DNA of 64,000 bases from Erinaceus europaeus (taxonomy: Eukaryota; Chordata; Mammalia; Eulipotyphla; Erinaceidae), in the NCBI RefSeq assembly GCF_950295315.1, contig NC_080180.1, forward strand, positions 65,319,092-65,383,091, written 5' to 3'. This document shows positions 53,756 through 64,000 of this stretch, one piece after another. The position numbers and the translations under genes were made by a program. The first letter of the stretch is position 1. Each line of letters opens with the position of its first letter. The notes under the pieces were generated by a model, which saw only the letters and a program-made list of their open reading frames with translations, made no database searches and was not told the origin of the DNA.

Positions 53756-56246
53756 TTTTTTTTTCATTGTATGACCTCAGGAAAATTAGGAGTCTTTACA
53801 CTTCTTTCTGTAAACCATACTCAGAGCTCTGTCAGATTTTCTATCATAAACTCCCATAGTGCTATGGATTTCCAAACACCTAGGTTGCTGGCTTGCCTGC
53901 ATACATGAGCTCACACTTCCCTTTCTCCTCAGGGTTTGCCATATGCTGTCTTGTGGTTTGATTTTTAAAATACAGTCAAACTACCACACTCAACATGATG
54001 CTTGAAACATCAAATACCTTCAGCAGTTGAAGTATCTATACTGTGACTTCCCTGTCATATTCTTCTTCTCATGACACTCCACTTCAGAAACTACTGTGAC
54101 AAGCTTTGTTCAGTCTTTATTTCTAGTGCTCCTCCGTTACCTGGGCCCATTGTCTTATGCTCTTTAGTCATGAGTCTCCAAACAAACTGAAAACGTTTTC
54201 TCTAATCTGCCTTTCTGCTGGATGCCAGCACGGGACTAAATCGCAGCCCAAGATATTAGAACGGCTGGAGGTTGCACACTGAGCATTCAGTACCATGGTT
54301 CTCCTTTGCCCCTCTTGACATCCATGGGGTGCTGCCCTGTGTGGCTGCCAGATTTCAAGCATGATGATGTGATGATGGGAATATAGCCACTGGGACACCT
54401 GCATGTCCCAGAGTACAGAACCACTTCTGACAGTACTTCTGTCAGCCTCTGGTTGTCCACCTCTGTTGGGCAGCTCTGGGGCAGAGACATAAACACATGG
54501 CTTTCACATACTAATTGTTTTAACTGACTAGACTTTATCTTAACACAGTAACCTACATTCTCTTGTGAAATGAAGGCATTGGATTTGTTCGAAGCGTCCG
54601 GCAGAGAGAAACACAATGATCACAAAAACGTGCTTCTCAGACAATGAAATTGACACTATGTTGTTTTACTCTGATAGCCAGGATCCTGAGTATGACAATT
54701 TAGGAGATTTTGTTGACAATCAATAAAATAGTTGTGTCCTTCTCAACAAAGAAACTCCAGATTAACCAGAAGAAATCTGACCCTAAACTGCTCCTCACAG
54801 TACCAGCTGTTAGGTATCAGGGCCCCTGAAAAGATTGTATTTGGATAAATAGACACAAAATGCAGGTCCTCAGAGACTTGGATACTAGTTTTTTTAGTTC
54901 ACCGCCACATCTTTGAAAATGACCACTGGCATAGATTAAATGCAGAGAGATCATCACATCAGGGATGTTCTCGAGTGATGAGTCCTCTGATTCTATGTGC
55001 AGGAGACCCAGGAAGAGACTTAGAACTCTGACTTAGTCCTTTTTTCTTCCCTTTTCCCATTCTCAGACTGTCGCTTTTGGCATTTCCTGTGGGATATTGA
55101 TTGTTGCAACAGAGAAGATGAATTGGCTAAGTAGCTGGGTAGTGAACTGGAGGAAAAGATCTGGTCAAAGCCACGGGCTCTGGTGGCATCATGTAGAGCT
55201 CCTGGTGAGGTTGGGGTGGGGTCAGTGAGTTTGTCTAGTTTGGAGGGAACAGGAGCAGGATGTGGCCAGAGCCAGAAGGATAAATACACTTGGACACAAC
55301 CGCAGGAGGGCTGGGTAAGGGGGAGCTGTTTTTAAAATAAAAGGGAAGGACATTGTTTAGCATATACACACCACGGAAGACCACATTGCCCAGTCACTCT
55401 CATACTTGATATAGCCAGGAAATAAATTTTCTGTTCACTGCAGGGTGAGTCTAATTCTAACTGTAAGCAATACTGAAAGCTCTAAATGTCAGATTTTCTA
55501 TCAGAAACTAGTTAAACCAAGAGATGTCTGCCTTCACTATCTAATATTGGGGTTGTGGTTGAGTCAGCTTCAACCAAGTAGATAAGGGCCACTTTCCACA
55601 ATGACGGTTCAGAAGACACAAAAACAGTGATTCTTGGGAGACTTAGCTGAGTGGAACTCAAGCTAGATCCAAACAGCCTCCTGCCATCTGGCTGACAACT
55701 GAGACAAAATGGTCATTTGAAGCAATATCGATTTTTATTAGGGTTCTGTTGTGTGTTCTTACTAATCTACAGAGATTTCTCTAGTTCTGTACTGACATAT
55801 TTTTAACGAAATAATAATGCCTTTACCTCTTTGACAGATGAGGATGTCACATATGTGTACACATGTAACATATATGTATACACAAATATGCTTCTACCAC
55901 TTCAGAAGTGTTAATTCTGCATGTCAGACTATTTCTACACACGTTTCCTGTTACATTGGCCATGACTGTTGGTACCTATATTTGTTTGTTAGAGATTTAG
56001 TTTATTATCTTCTATTTCACTCTTCTCAATTTTCAGTTCCAAAGCTTACAAACTTTGTCATCTACCCTCCATAATGATGAGAATTGTCCTTCTCTTTGTA
56101 ACAGCAGCTAAATATGTTGTTTTCTTTCTTTAAAAACATTTTTCTAGGTTTTATTGCGATTATTGAAGTTATATTGAATTTTCTTCTCATCAAAAATAAA
56201 GTTCACTGAAGATCCATTTGGCCATTTCAAGTATTGTCTTTTTTTA
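53756..56246. other. Unassigned DNA (about 2.5 kb)
   Basis: No recognised repeat; minus frames at 54168-54616 and 55020-55289 lack domains. Confidence 0.5.
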
Positions 56247-57000
56247 CCCTTTTTTATTAGTGATTTTATAATGGTTAATAAGATTGTAAGATAACAGAGA
56301 CATAATTTCATACAATTCACACCACCAGAGTTCTGTATCCCATCCCCTCCATTAGAAGCTTTTCTATTCTTTATCTCTCTAGGAATATGGACCCAAGATC
56401 TCTTTTGGTGTAGAAGGTGGAAGTTTAGCTTCTGTAATTGCTTCTCATTAGTAGGTGGGTTCATACCCCTGGCCTGTTTCTGTTTTTCCCTAGTGGGGCA
56501 GGGAATCTGGGGAGGTGGGGTTCCAGGACACATTGGTGTGGTCGTCTGTCCAGGGATGTCGGGATAGTGTCATGGTAGTTTGGCTGAAAGGTGGTGAGAT
56601 GTAAAGTAGGACAAATTGTTTGATAAATAGAAACCCAAAGGCAGGAATGATATAGAAGATGAACTTAAGGGTCTTTCTGTGGGAAGAAGGTAGGGAGTCT
56701 ATTTTTAGTATGTTCCAAGGGGCTCCTGATTTAGTAGTTTTTCCTGAGGCTGATAGTTAACATACAGGTGGACTATGCTCTGACCTCATCCAGCTTTTTA
56801 GTTCTATTTCCAACTCTGATACCATCTTCCCAGACAACACTTTTAGCACACCTGCATATTAGCTACCGGGCTCAGGCGAATATTATTTAAGCCATGGGCC
56901 CCTTGGCATATACTTAAAATAGATTCCCTAGTGTCTTCCCACATGAAAACCCCAAATATCATCTGCTGTATTCTTATATTTTGGTTCCTGATTACTAAAC
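56247..57000 (-). mobile_element. Older L1-A-like 3' UTR
   Basis: 'tttattagtgattttataat', 'acaattcacaccaccagag', 'ggaatatggacccaagatc', 'ccctagtggggcaggg', 'tgtctgtccaggga', then 'cttcccagacaacac' and 'cctgcatatta', which also occur in order in the copy at 61709. No coding part. Confidence 0.8.
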
Positions 57001-57007
57001 AAATTGC

Positions 57008-57055
57008 TGGGGCCAGGTGGTGGCACACCTGTTTGAGCACACATGCTACAAAGTG
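57008..57055 (+). mobile_element. S2 SINE head fragment
   Basis: 'ggggccaggtggtggcacac' and 'tgagcacacatgctac', then divergence; no B box or tail. Confidence 0.65.
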
Positions 57056-57084
57056 TTCTACTTTGTATCTTAATGCTTTTCAGT

Positions 57085-57450
57085 CACCAAGTTGGAGATG
57101 CTACCATGATGCTAACCTGACTTCTCTTGGCAGATGACTCACCAATGTGTCCTAGAATCCCACCTCCCCAGAGCCCTACCCCACTAAGGAAAAACAGAAA
57201 CAGGCTGGTGGTATGGACCAACCTGCCAGCACCCATGTCCAGTGGAAAAGCAATCACAGAAGGCAGGCCTTCCTTATCTTCTGCATCAAATAGAGATCTC
57301 TGGACCATGCTCCCAGAGGGATAAAAAATAGGAAAGCTTCCAGTGGAAGGGAGGGGATATGGAACTCTGGTGGTGGGAATTGTATGGAATTGCACATCTC
57401 TTATCCCACAATCTTGTCAATCGTAATTAAATCACTAATTAAAAATATCA
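57085..57450 (+). mobile_element. L1-A 3' UTR, sense
   Basis: 'ggcagatgactcaccaatgt', 'ccccagagccctaccccac', 'tcccagagggataaaaaata', 'ggtgggaattgtatggaatt', A/T-rich end. It repeats the same 3' UTR region as the antisense piece upstream, so these are two insertions, not one inverted element. Confidence 0.85.
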
Positions 57451-57493
57451 TGGAAAATATTAGAATTGATAGTATGGCTAGAAATCTGGATTC

Positions 57494-57820
57494 TGCTGGT
57501 ATGCTTCTAAATTCTGCTTCGAAGACCCCTTCTGTTGCATTGCTTGAGGCTGTGGTCTATTTACAGAATCATTGTTTTCACTGGTTTATTCCCCATTGGT
57601 TCGCACTCTATTTTCCTTCTCCCCACCCCCTATCCTACGTACTTCCTCTTGCTGACACTTCCGCCTCAGAAGACATAAAAAACAGAGCTTTCTAATGAAG
57701 AGAGATTAGAGATTAGATTGTTGAACTGCATCCCTGCTCGTCAATAAAGATTGAACTGTGTTCCCAGCTCAGCCATGAGTCCCTGGTCGTCTGTCTCCTG
57801 CCCGCGAAGCTAGCCTGGCA
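57494..57820 (+). mobile_element. Endogenous retrovirus 5' LTR (327 bp)
   Basis: Starts TGCTGGTATGC and ends AGCCTGGCA just before a primer-binding site. A TATA-like 'cataaaaaa' lies near 57674 and AATAAA at 57743-57748 about 75 bp from the end, giving U3-R-U5 order on plus. U5 shares 'cgaagctagcctgg' with the solo LTR at 46198; U3 matches the fragment at 18258. Only a few bases of leader follow; no gag, pol or env is seen. Confidence 0.9.
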
Positions 57821-57822
57821 AC

Positions 57823-57841
57823 TGGCGCCCCGAACTGGGAC
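57823..57841 (+). other. Retroviral primer-binding site (tRNA-Lys-like)
   Basis: 'tggcgccccgaactgggac' lies 2 bp after the LTR end. It is close to the lysine-tRNA primer-binding site (TGGCGCC...GAAC..GGGAC pattern), usual for class II retroviruses. It identifies the upstream LTR as a 5' LTR in plus orientation. Confidence 0.88.
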
Positions 57842-60084
57842 CGGCGGGATTCGAGTAGACAGTAGCTCCCATACATGAAGAAAGTATACAAAGACGATTA
57901 ACTGTTTACCGCATTGACCTGACATAGGGTCCATATGTATTCAAATTTACTACAGGATCCTGTGTATCCAGAGTCTCTGTCAGTGTGAGCTCACAGTCAA
58001 TATAATCAAGCCAGCATAAGATTTCCGTGAGGAGCAGAATAGGCTGCCCCAGCCGCCCTTCGGAGAGAGGGGCAATTCCTATCACTGCTGCTCTGCAGTG
58101 AGGACAGGGTCCTGGAGAAGTCCACAGGAGGGTTTATGATGATGTTCCTGGTGGAAGGGACCAGTGAGGGTGGAGAGAGAGGTCTATTAGATGTCTAGCC
58201 ATCATGTCATTTCATCCACTGTACAATAGGTCTATATTCTTGCTACTGAATACCTCTTCTTTTGAGTCTTTGTGATAGCATTTAGATTACTTATGTAGTT
58301 ATCATAGCAGCATGGATTACTATTCAGATTATTTAATAGTATACAAAGTTAATAAAAGAGCGGGGCTGCGGATAAGACATTATCAGTGTGAAAGAACTGT
58401 CTTTGGAATTAGTTAAGTGATATAAATACATCACCTTATTTATCATGCCAAATTTTCCAGCTGACTTGTGGCTTAGCTTATAGCAATATGCTTTGATATT
58501 TCTCTTATATATCTTAAAATCTCAATGTGTGTTCATTTTGATTTCACCTTTATTTACCTAGTAACATTTAGGCTTTATTTGTGTTCTTTGTTACAAATAG
58601 TTCATTTCTAGTTAGCCAACAGCAAGCTCTTAACATTTTAGAAGATGAGTAGCTTTTACTTACCAACATAAAACATCCTCTTTTAGTGGGAGGGTAAAAT
58701 TTAATGAAAGGTTCTATGTGGTGACATCTATAAGCCTTAACCTTCCATCTCATTTATAATCTGATGCCAACTTTCCCAAGATAATTAACCTCTTTGATCA
58801 GTGAAGTAAATATATCATGTTATAAGTAGAAATATTACCCGGTAATCCAAAATAGCAGCTGACCCATGAAACCTATATATTCTTCTTCTACAGAGATCTA
58901 GGCCATGTGAGGAGAACTGTAATGCAGTTACTAGCGCCTGGCTCTCCCACGTGCTTTATGCTGGCAAGAGCAAACCTGCGTGTAGTTTCAAACAGTACCT
59001 TCCTGGGAATACTCTATGGTGCCTATGGAAAAGATCGTGCAGATGCTTTATTCCTTTAACATTTGCAAAATCTGGGTTTCATCCCCATGAGTCTTCTGTT
59101 TTGTTTAAGGCCGGGTAGGGTAAATGTTGGTGCAAACTGATTAGCATCAAAAAATACCAAGATGATCAGATCATAATTCAAAAGCAAATACACACGGTCT
59201 CATTATAGAATTACCTAGATATGACTTTACTGCTCAGTAGATGAAAGCTGTGCTCTACAATTATGTGTTCAAATTGCTTTCCTAACTATGTTTAGAAGCA
59301 CAAAATTATTTTAGATATTAATAATACATTTATTTGGCTTACTGCTAGTAACTCTCACATAATTTACAATTGTTCTCTCCTTTCTGTGTCCTACATAAAG
59401 AGTCCTTTACTACAGAAGAGTTTGAAATAAGAGTAACTATTACCAGTTAGATATTTTCAAGGCATCATTTTTATTAATGTCAGCTTATAAAAGGACAAGA
59501 ATAAAGCAATTTTCTCATGTAAATACCAGTATTATAACACTATCCCCTGATCTCTTCCTTCTCATTGTGTTTGATTTGGCACTAGAAAAGAAAATCCCAA
59601 GTACTTCTAATTTCATGTCACATCAAGAAGCAGTGTCATTAAAATTCAAACAAAACTGCCAGACTCTAGTAAGTGTCCTTCAAACCTGATCTTTGTTGGC
59701 AAGATGTCTTACTTGGATAGTGCGTCTGTTTTGTCCTGTAAGTGATATAGGTTTGTACTTAAGCCTTTCCCTCTCTCCCCCATCCTTTCTTTATATGAAA
59801 AACAATAAAATCTCATCTGTGACGCCCTAGGAATGGTGGCCAATAATCAACCAAACAGTCAACCCAACGAACAAATGATCAAGGAATTTATATCTGCAGA
59901 TACCATTTGATGAGTGATAGGGATGTAAACATAGCATGACCCTTACATAGGTGGTCACATTCCTGGAGGGCAAGAATTCTCAGTCTGAATACTACTTCTC
60001 TCAGTTGCTTACTGCTGCATAAAGTTCAAACTTCATTTAACATCCCTTACTCTTAGGAAACTTACCCCAAAGGAGTTTACTTTA
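57842..60084. other. Unassigned DNA (about 2.2 kb)
   Basis: The first tens of bases may be retroviral leader. No retroviral coding motifs or other repeats recognised beyond that. Confidence 0.45.
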
Positions 60085-60411
60085 ATAAATTGTTTTACAT
60101 TTTTTACAAGTTTTTTACTTTGGTATTGAGCATTCTACCTGCTCCAAGTTTCACTTTGTGTTTTCTCTTTCTGTCCTGGTTTCTTATGCCCCAACTTGAA
60201 GTGAGATGGTTCAGCATTTGTACTTCTCTTTTTGGGTTATCTTCCTTAACATGCTGCCTTCAAGTGCCATTCAAGATGAGGCAAGGGAGATCATGTCATC
60301 ATTCTTAACAGCCAAATAGTAACCGTTGTGTTTATATATCACTACTTTCTTTTCTTTTTAAAATTATTTTTGTCTTTGTTGTGTAGAGACAGCCAGAAAT
60401 CAGAAGGTAGG

Positions 60412-60452
<41 letters not shown>

Positions 60453-60867
60453 CCCTGCCTCACCACTTGTGAATCTTTCCCCCCAGCATGTGGAGACTGG
60501 GGGCTTGAACCCAGATTATTGCACATTGTAACATGCGTACTTAACCAGGTACAACACTGTCCAGCCCCTATATCACAACTTTCTTAGCCATTCATCTATC
60601 ATTGGATATCTAGGTTGTTTTCAAGTTTGAGGTACTATAAATCTTGCTGCTAGGAATGTAATTGTAGATTTCTTTGGGTAGGTGTTTTTTGTTTGCTCTG
60701 AATAACACCCCAAAGGAGAAATTTCTGAGTCATTTGGCAAGTCCACTTCTCATCCTAGAAATCTCCAGACTGTTTTCTGTAAGACTCAGACAAGTTTATA
60801 TCCCTAATAGCAGTGCAGAAAGTTTCCTTTCCCCCACATCTTCTCCAACATTTATGAAGCCATCTTT
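60085..60867 (-). mobile_element. Old L1 ORF2 end and 3' UTR, split by a SINE
   Basis: 60569-60867 is antisense ORF2 ('tttcttagccattcatctat', 'gttgttttcaagtttgaggt', 'atctccagactgttttctg', 'ccccacatcttctccaacat'), parallel to 23060-23360 but with many changes. 60085-60351 continues toward the 3' end ('ttaacatgctgccttcaag', 'attcttaacagccaaatag'). Confidence 0.82.
60352..60568 (-). mobile_element. S2 SINE with (AG)n, TSD
   Basis: Antisense S2 with (AG)n at 60412-60450, 'tctttccccccagcatgtgg', B box on minus ('cttgaacccagatt') and head 'caacactgtccagcccc'. 'tatatcactactttctt' (60335-60351) and 'tatatcacaactttctt' (60569-60585) match at 16 of 17. Confidence 0.94.
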
Positions 60868-61415
60868 GACACTCTGGACTTGTCTTGAATTGACAGCGCA
60901 CATTGTCGCATCTCTCTGCAGAAGAACCAAAAAAAAGCTCAGCATTGAGACACTGGCACAGGCAGCTTCTGAGCCAGCCTGGACAGTGTGCAGAGACACA
61001 TGCTCAACACAGATGCAGTGAGCACGTAAGAGAAATCAAGCAGAAGGTCCCTTCATTTCATCTTCCTTCTCACTTTATATGCTGAGCCACAGAAATGGTC
61101 AGAGTTACATTAGTCATCATTTCAGTTGTAAACAATCTATTTTTTCTCACAGGTTAACCAAAGGAGTAAACAGTACAACCTATATTTTAATATATGACCA
61201 AGAAAAACTCCACTAAATGATAAACATTAGGAAACATAACAAAATTTTATAAACCATGGCATAGAATAAGTAGATCGTATTTGAAGCATGACTGTATTAC
61301 ATTGCTTCAAATAACCAGACTGTTTCCCCTTAAACAATTAATTTTTAATTATTGATTTCTGGAATTCTCTAATAAATCAGTATTTCTTTTGATATGGTTT
61401 GGATACTTAAAATCT
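60868..61415. other. Unassigned DNA
   Basis: Nothing recognised; overlapping 60-115-codon frames at 60674-61085 start in the L1 remnant. Confidence 0.45.
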
Positions 61416-61628
61416 GCAGGTAGGAGAGAAAGACAGACACCTGCAGACCTGCTTCACCACCTATGAAGTGACTCCCCTGCAGGTGGGGATCCGGGGGCTG
61501 AACTGGGATCCTTACTCTGGTCCTTGCACTTTGCACCACGTGCACTTAACCCGCTGCACGACTGCCCAACTCCCCTTTCTCCATTTTCTTTCACTCTCTA
61601 TCCAATAATAAATAAAATATTTTTTAAA
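61416..61628 (+). mobile_element. SINE with inverted head
   Basis: 61416-61576 is an antisense S1 head and proximal body ('gagagaaagacagacacc', 'ctcccctgcaggtggggatc', 'taacccgctgcacgactg'). 61577-61628 is a sense SINE tail ('tctccattttctttcactc', 'tccaataataaataaaat'). The two parts do not overlap in consensus, as expected for one insertion with an inverted 5' part. Confidence 0.7.
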
Positions 61629-61655
61629 TGTTGCACTTAATAAACACTTTTTAAA

Positions 61656-61657
61656 TT

Positions 61658-61696
<39 letters not shown>

Positions 61697-61708
61697 TTTT
61701 ATTTATAA
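61656..61708 (+). repeat. (TTTA)n microsatellite
   Basis: About 13 units, on plus, at the poly(A) end of the following antisense L1. Confidence 0.95.
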
Positions 61709-62640
61709 AAGGAAACATTGACTAAACCATAGGATAAGAGGGATACAGCTCCACACAATTCCCACCACCAGAACTCCATATTCCACCCCCTCCCCTGATA
61801 GCTTTCCTATTCTTTATCCCTCTGGGAGTATGGACCCAGGGTCATGATGGGGTGCAGATGGTGGAAGGTCTGGCTTCTGTAACTGGTTATGGGGAATCAG
61901 AGTTCCAGGACATATTGGTGGGGTTGTCTGTCCAGGGAAGTCTGGTTGGCATCCTGCTAGCATCTGGAACCTGGTGGCTGAAAAGAGAGTTAACATGCGA
62001 AATCTGAATGAGGGCAAGAGACTGGCATACTTTAAGGATGACACTTTAGTCACTATTAGGCCACCCCATCAGCTGGGGCCCTATTCAAGGAGTCCTGAGA
62101 TTCCCAAACAGACATGATGGGCCTCGACCTCACAGAAATCCCTCTCTCCATTGTTACCAGTCATCTCTATCACGAACAACAAAACAGACCCATTTGTGGG
62201 CCCCCATAGGACCTCGCCCTCAACTTGGATCAACAATGGTAGAGAATGTTCTATCCTCAGAAGGAGGCTGGATAACATACTCTATGCTACACCTGAGGAA
62301 GATGGGTCCTGAAATTGGGACAGCTTGCAACCTTCCTACTCATGACCACAGAATGTGAGCTCAGATCTACAGGGATGCAGAGGTCACATAGGTTCCTAAG
62401 CTGCATATGGGCCCCAGATCATATCACATCAAATTGATGGGGTTTACAGTCAACAATATTTGTACCCCTTTCCCATGTTTAGGAGTTACTCTCTTCCCTG
62501 ATCCAGCGTTCTGTTTCCTTTTGCAGCCAGGGTATCATCTCCCCAGACAATAACTTGGATCCACCTGCATATCGGATTTCAGGCTCAGGAAAAAAATAAT
62601 AAAACTAGTATAGACACAGGCCCTTTGAAATAAACATTTT
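61709..62640 (-). mobile_element. L1-A 3' UTR (about 0.9 kb)
   Basis: 'gactaaaccataggataaga', 'cacaattcccaccacc', 'gggagtatggacccagggtc', then a deletion of the '...cccgctgaacatggg...' block, 'tgtctgtccagggaag', 'catctggaacctggtgg' (3' UTR intron acceptor retained), and on to 'cacctgcatatcgg'. No coding part. Confidence 0.85.
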
Positions 62641-64000
62641 TATGCAATGAAGATGCAGTTGAAGATGGATGCTTATTTTTTTCTTAGGGTTCATAGTATC
62701 AGAAATGTTGTAGGACGATTTTTTTTCTCAAAGAGAACTCATAGTGAAGGTTTTCTTGGAAAGATGCTATAGCCCAAAGTCTCTTATAATTCTTTCACAT
62801 AAAGCTATTAGTATTAGCAGCTTTATAATGGAATTCCTTTTCTATAGACATCATAATCAGACTTTCATTAACTGGGGGAGGAGGAGGTTTGTATCAAGGT
62901 GTGATATATTGTTTGTGACATATGGGCTCTGAAGAAGAAACTATACTGTAATATCACAGCTAGTTGTAGATAGTGAGTGTGGATAATGTTACCAAGAATT
63001 ACCAAAATGGCTCCCAGCTAGCCATTGTAAAACAAAAGCCTAATCCTTAAAGATACTTGCTATTCCAAATGTGCTACAGTTAAAAGGACAAAATTATTCA
63101 TTTGTCATTGTAAATGAAGGATCTGTAACATGAGTTACTTTTGCAGATTCTATAAAAATTCCTGACTTGAAATCTAATTGAATATACATATTGTCTTATT
63201 CTAATAATCTGGACTAAATCTGACACTGAACATTATTTTAATAAATTCAGATTTACTTCAAGAAATTTCTTCATAAACTATGTTTATGTAGGCAACCACT
63301 GCCTCACAGGAAGTTGTTTTTTGATGGTCTGATTAATAGTTCTGGTAATTCTGAAAGCATATTTTATGGAAAGATATTTAATGCATTTGAGAATATTTGT
63401 GAATATTAGCTGACATGAAGAATACAGAGGACTGAAACACATGAACTTATATTAAAAAAAAAATAGCCAAACTGCAAATTTTCTCCAAACTTTTGTCAGA
63501 ACAAACATGGTGATTTATCAGTGGTGGGTAGAAGCATTTTAATATATTTTAGCTAGAAAATGTAGGCATGTTTGGAGTGAAACCTTATAAAAATATATTT
63601 CATAAAGAAAAAGCCTTTCCAAATATCTACATGAAGTTATCGACTATATATTTTTGTTGAGTGTCCTTGATAACTTTGTTGACATAATTCCAAACCTTAA
63701 TGGACATTTAAAGTAATGGTAGCATTACTAAATTCTCTGTTAGAGTAATTTGGTCTAAAAAGCATTGTATTGGAGTTCATGACAAAATGAACCACAAAAT
63801 TATTGAGAGCACTTGTCAATTAGCAAAATGGAGTCATACTTTGAAACCTCTGGAAAAAAAATGGGTGTGACCTTCAAATACAAGGTATCTAGTTTAACAC
63901 CAACCAGATAACCAACAATCAGAACAAGGCTTTTCCTGCTCATCAAAACCTTTAGCCTCTTTTTGTTGATTTAAGTTCGTAACCTCATTAAATGGCAAGA
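62641..64000. other. Unassigned AT-rich DNA to window end
   Basis: No recognised repeat or gene. Confidence 0.5.

Noticed and set aside
56247..57450. Single inverted (twin-primed) L1
   Set aside because: The antisense and sense parts cover the same 3' UTR region, so they are two insertions.
57842..58140. Retroviral gag leader after the primer-binding site
   Set aside because: No long frame or gag motif; the frames on both strands are short.

Overview
This is nuclear DNA of a placental mammal. I recognise no host protein-coding gene, no functional RNA gene and no host exon. The dense tRNA-derived SINEs (GGTTCGAG-type B box, a (CTCT)n body and an A-rich tail built of AACAA/AATAA/AAATAAATA) and the L1 tails beginning 'accataggataagagggg' match, from memory, hedgehog repeats (Erinaceidae, probably Erinaceus); no database was searched. 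By my own rough tally about 40% of the window is recognisable repeat. Almost all short open frames are antisense L1, SINE or simple repeat.

Labels are mine. S1: long SINE ('gcgggttaag' A box, 'ggttcgagcc' B box, 'acaagggcaacaaaagg' tail, sometimes extended to 'ggagcagtggattcatagtg'). S2: SINE with 'caggttcaagcccc' and 'agggggaaagcttcac'. S3: SINE with 'ggactctcaagcatgaggtc'. S4: SINE with 'agagctgagcagtgctctgg'. S5: a further tRNA-like SINE, usually degraded. L1-A and L1-B: two L1 tail types, A with an approximately 1.2 kb 3' UTR and B with a short one ('ccaaagtaaaggactctgg').

Layout. 1-21.6 kb: unassigned AT-rich DNA with scattered SINEs, L1 tails, microsatellites, an LTR fragment (18.26 kb) and a 5S rRNA retropseudogene (14.66 kb). 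21.69-26.45 kb: a complete L1-A insertion on the minus strand with 16-bp target-site duplications (TSDs), promoter monomers and an intact 304-codon ORF1, but with most of ORF2 missing. 26.5-45 kb: unassigned DNA, an older L1-B split by a 748-bp solo LTR, a perfect 46-bp palindrome, a 567-bp TG tract and more SINEs. 45.1-50.3 kb: a 5'-inverted L1, a 5'-truncated L1-A carrying a 335-bp solo LTR, then an L1-B copy. 50.3-64 kb: mostly unassigned DNA, a second perfect palindrome (42 bp), a retroviral LTR with its primer-binding site, older L1 pieces and a 5'-inverted SINE.

The strongest observation comes from comparing the two L1-A copies. The complete copy lacks exactly one 104-nt GT...AG segment present in the 3' UTR of the other. 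It also lacks all of ORF2 upstream of a position that in the other copy follows an AG. Both gaps look like splicing followed by reverse transcription, leaving an ORF1-only L1 that must have been mobilised by ORF2 protein from another element.
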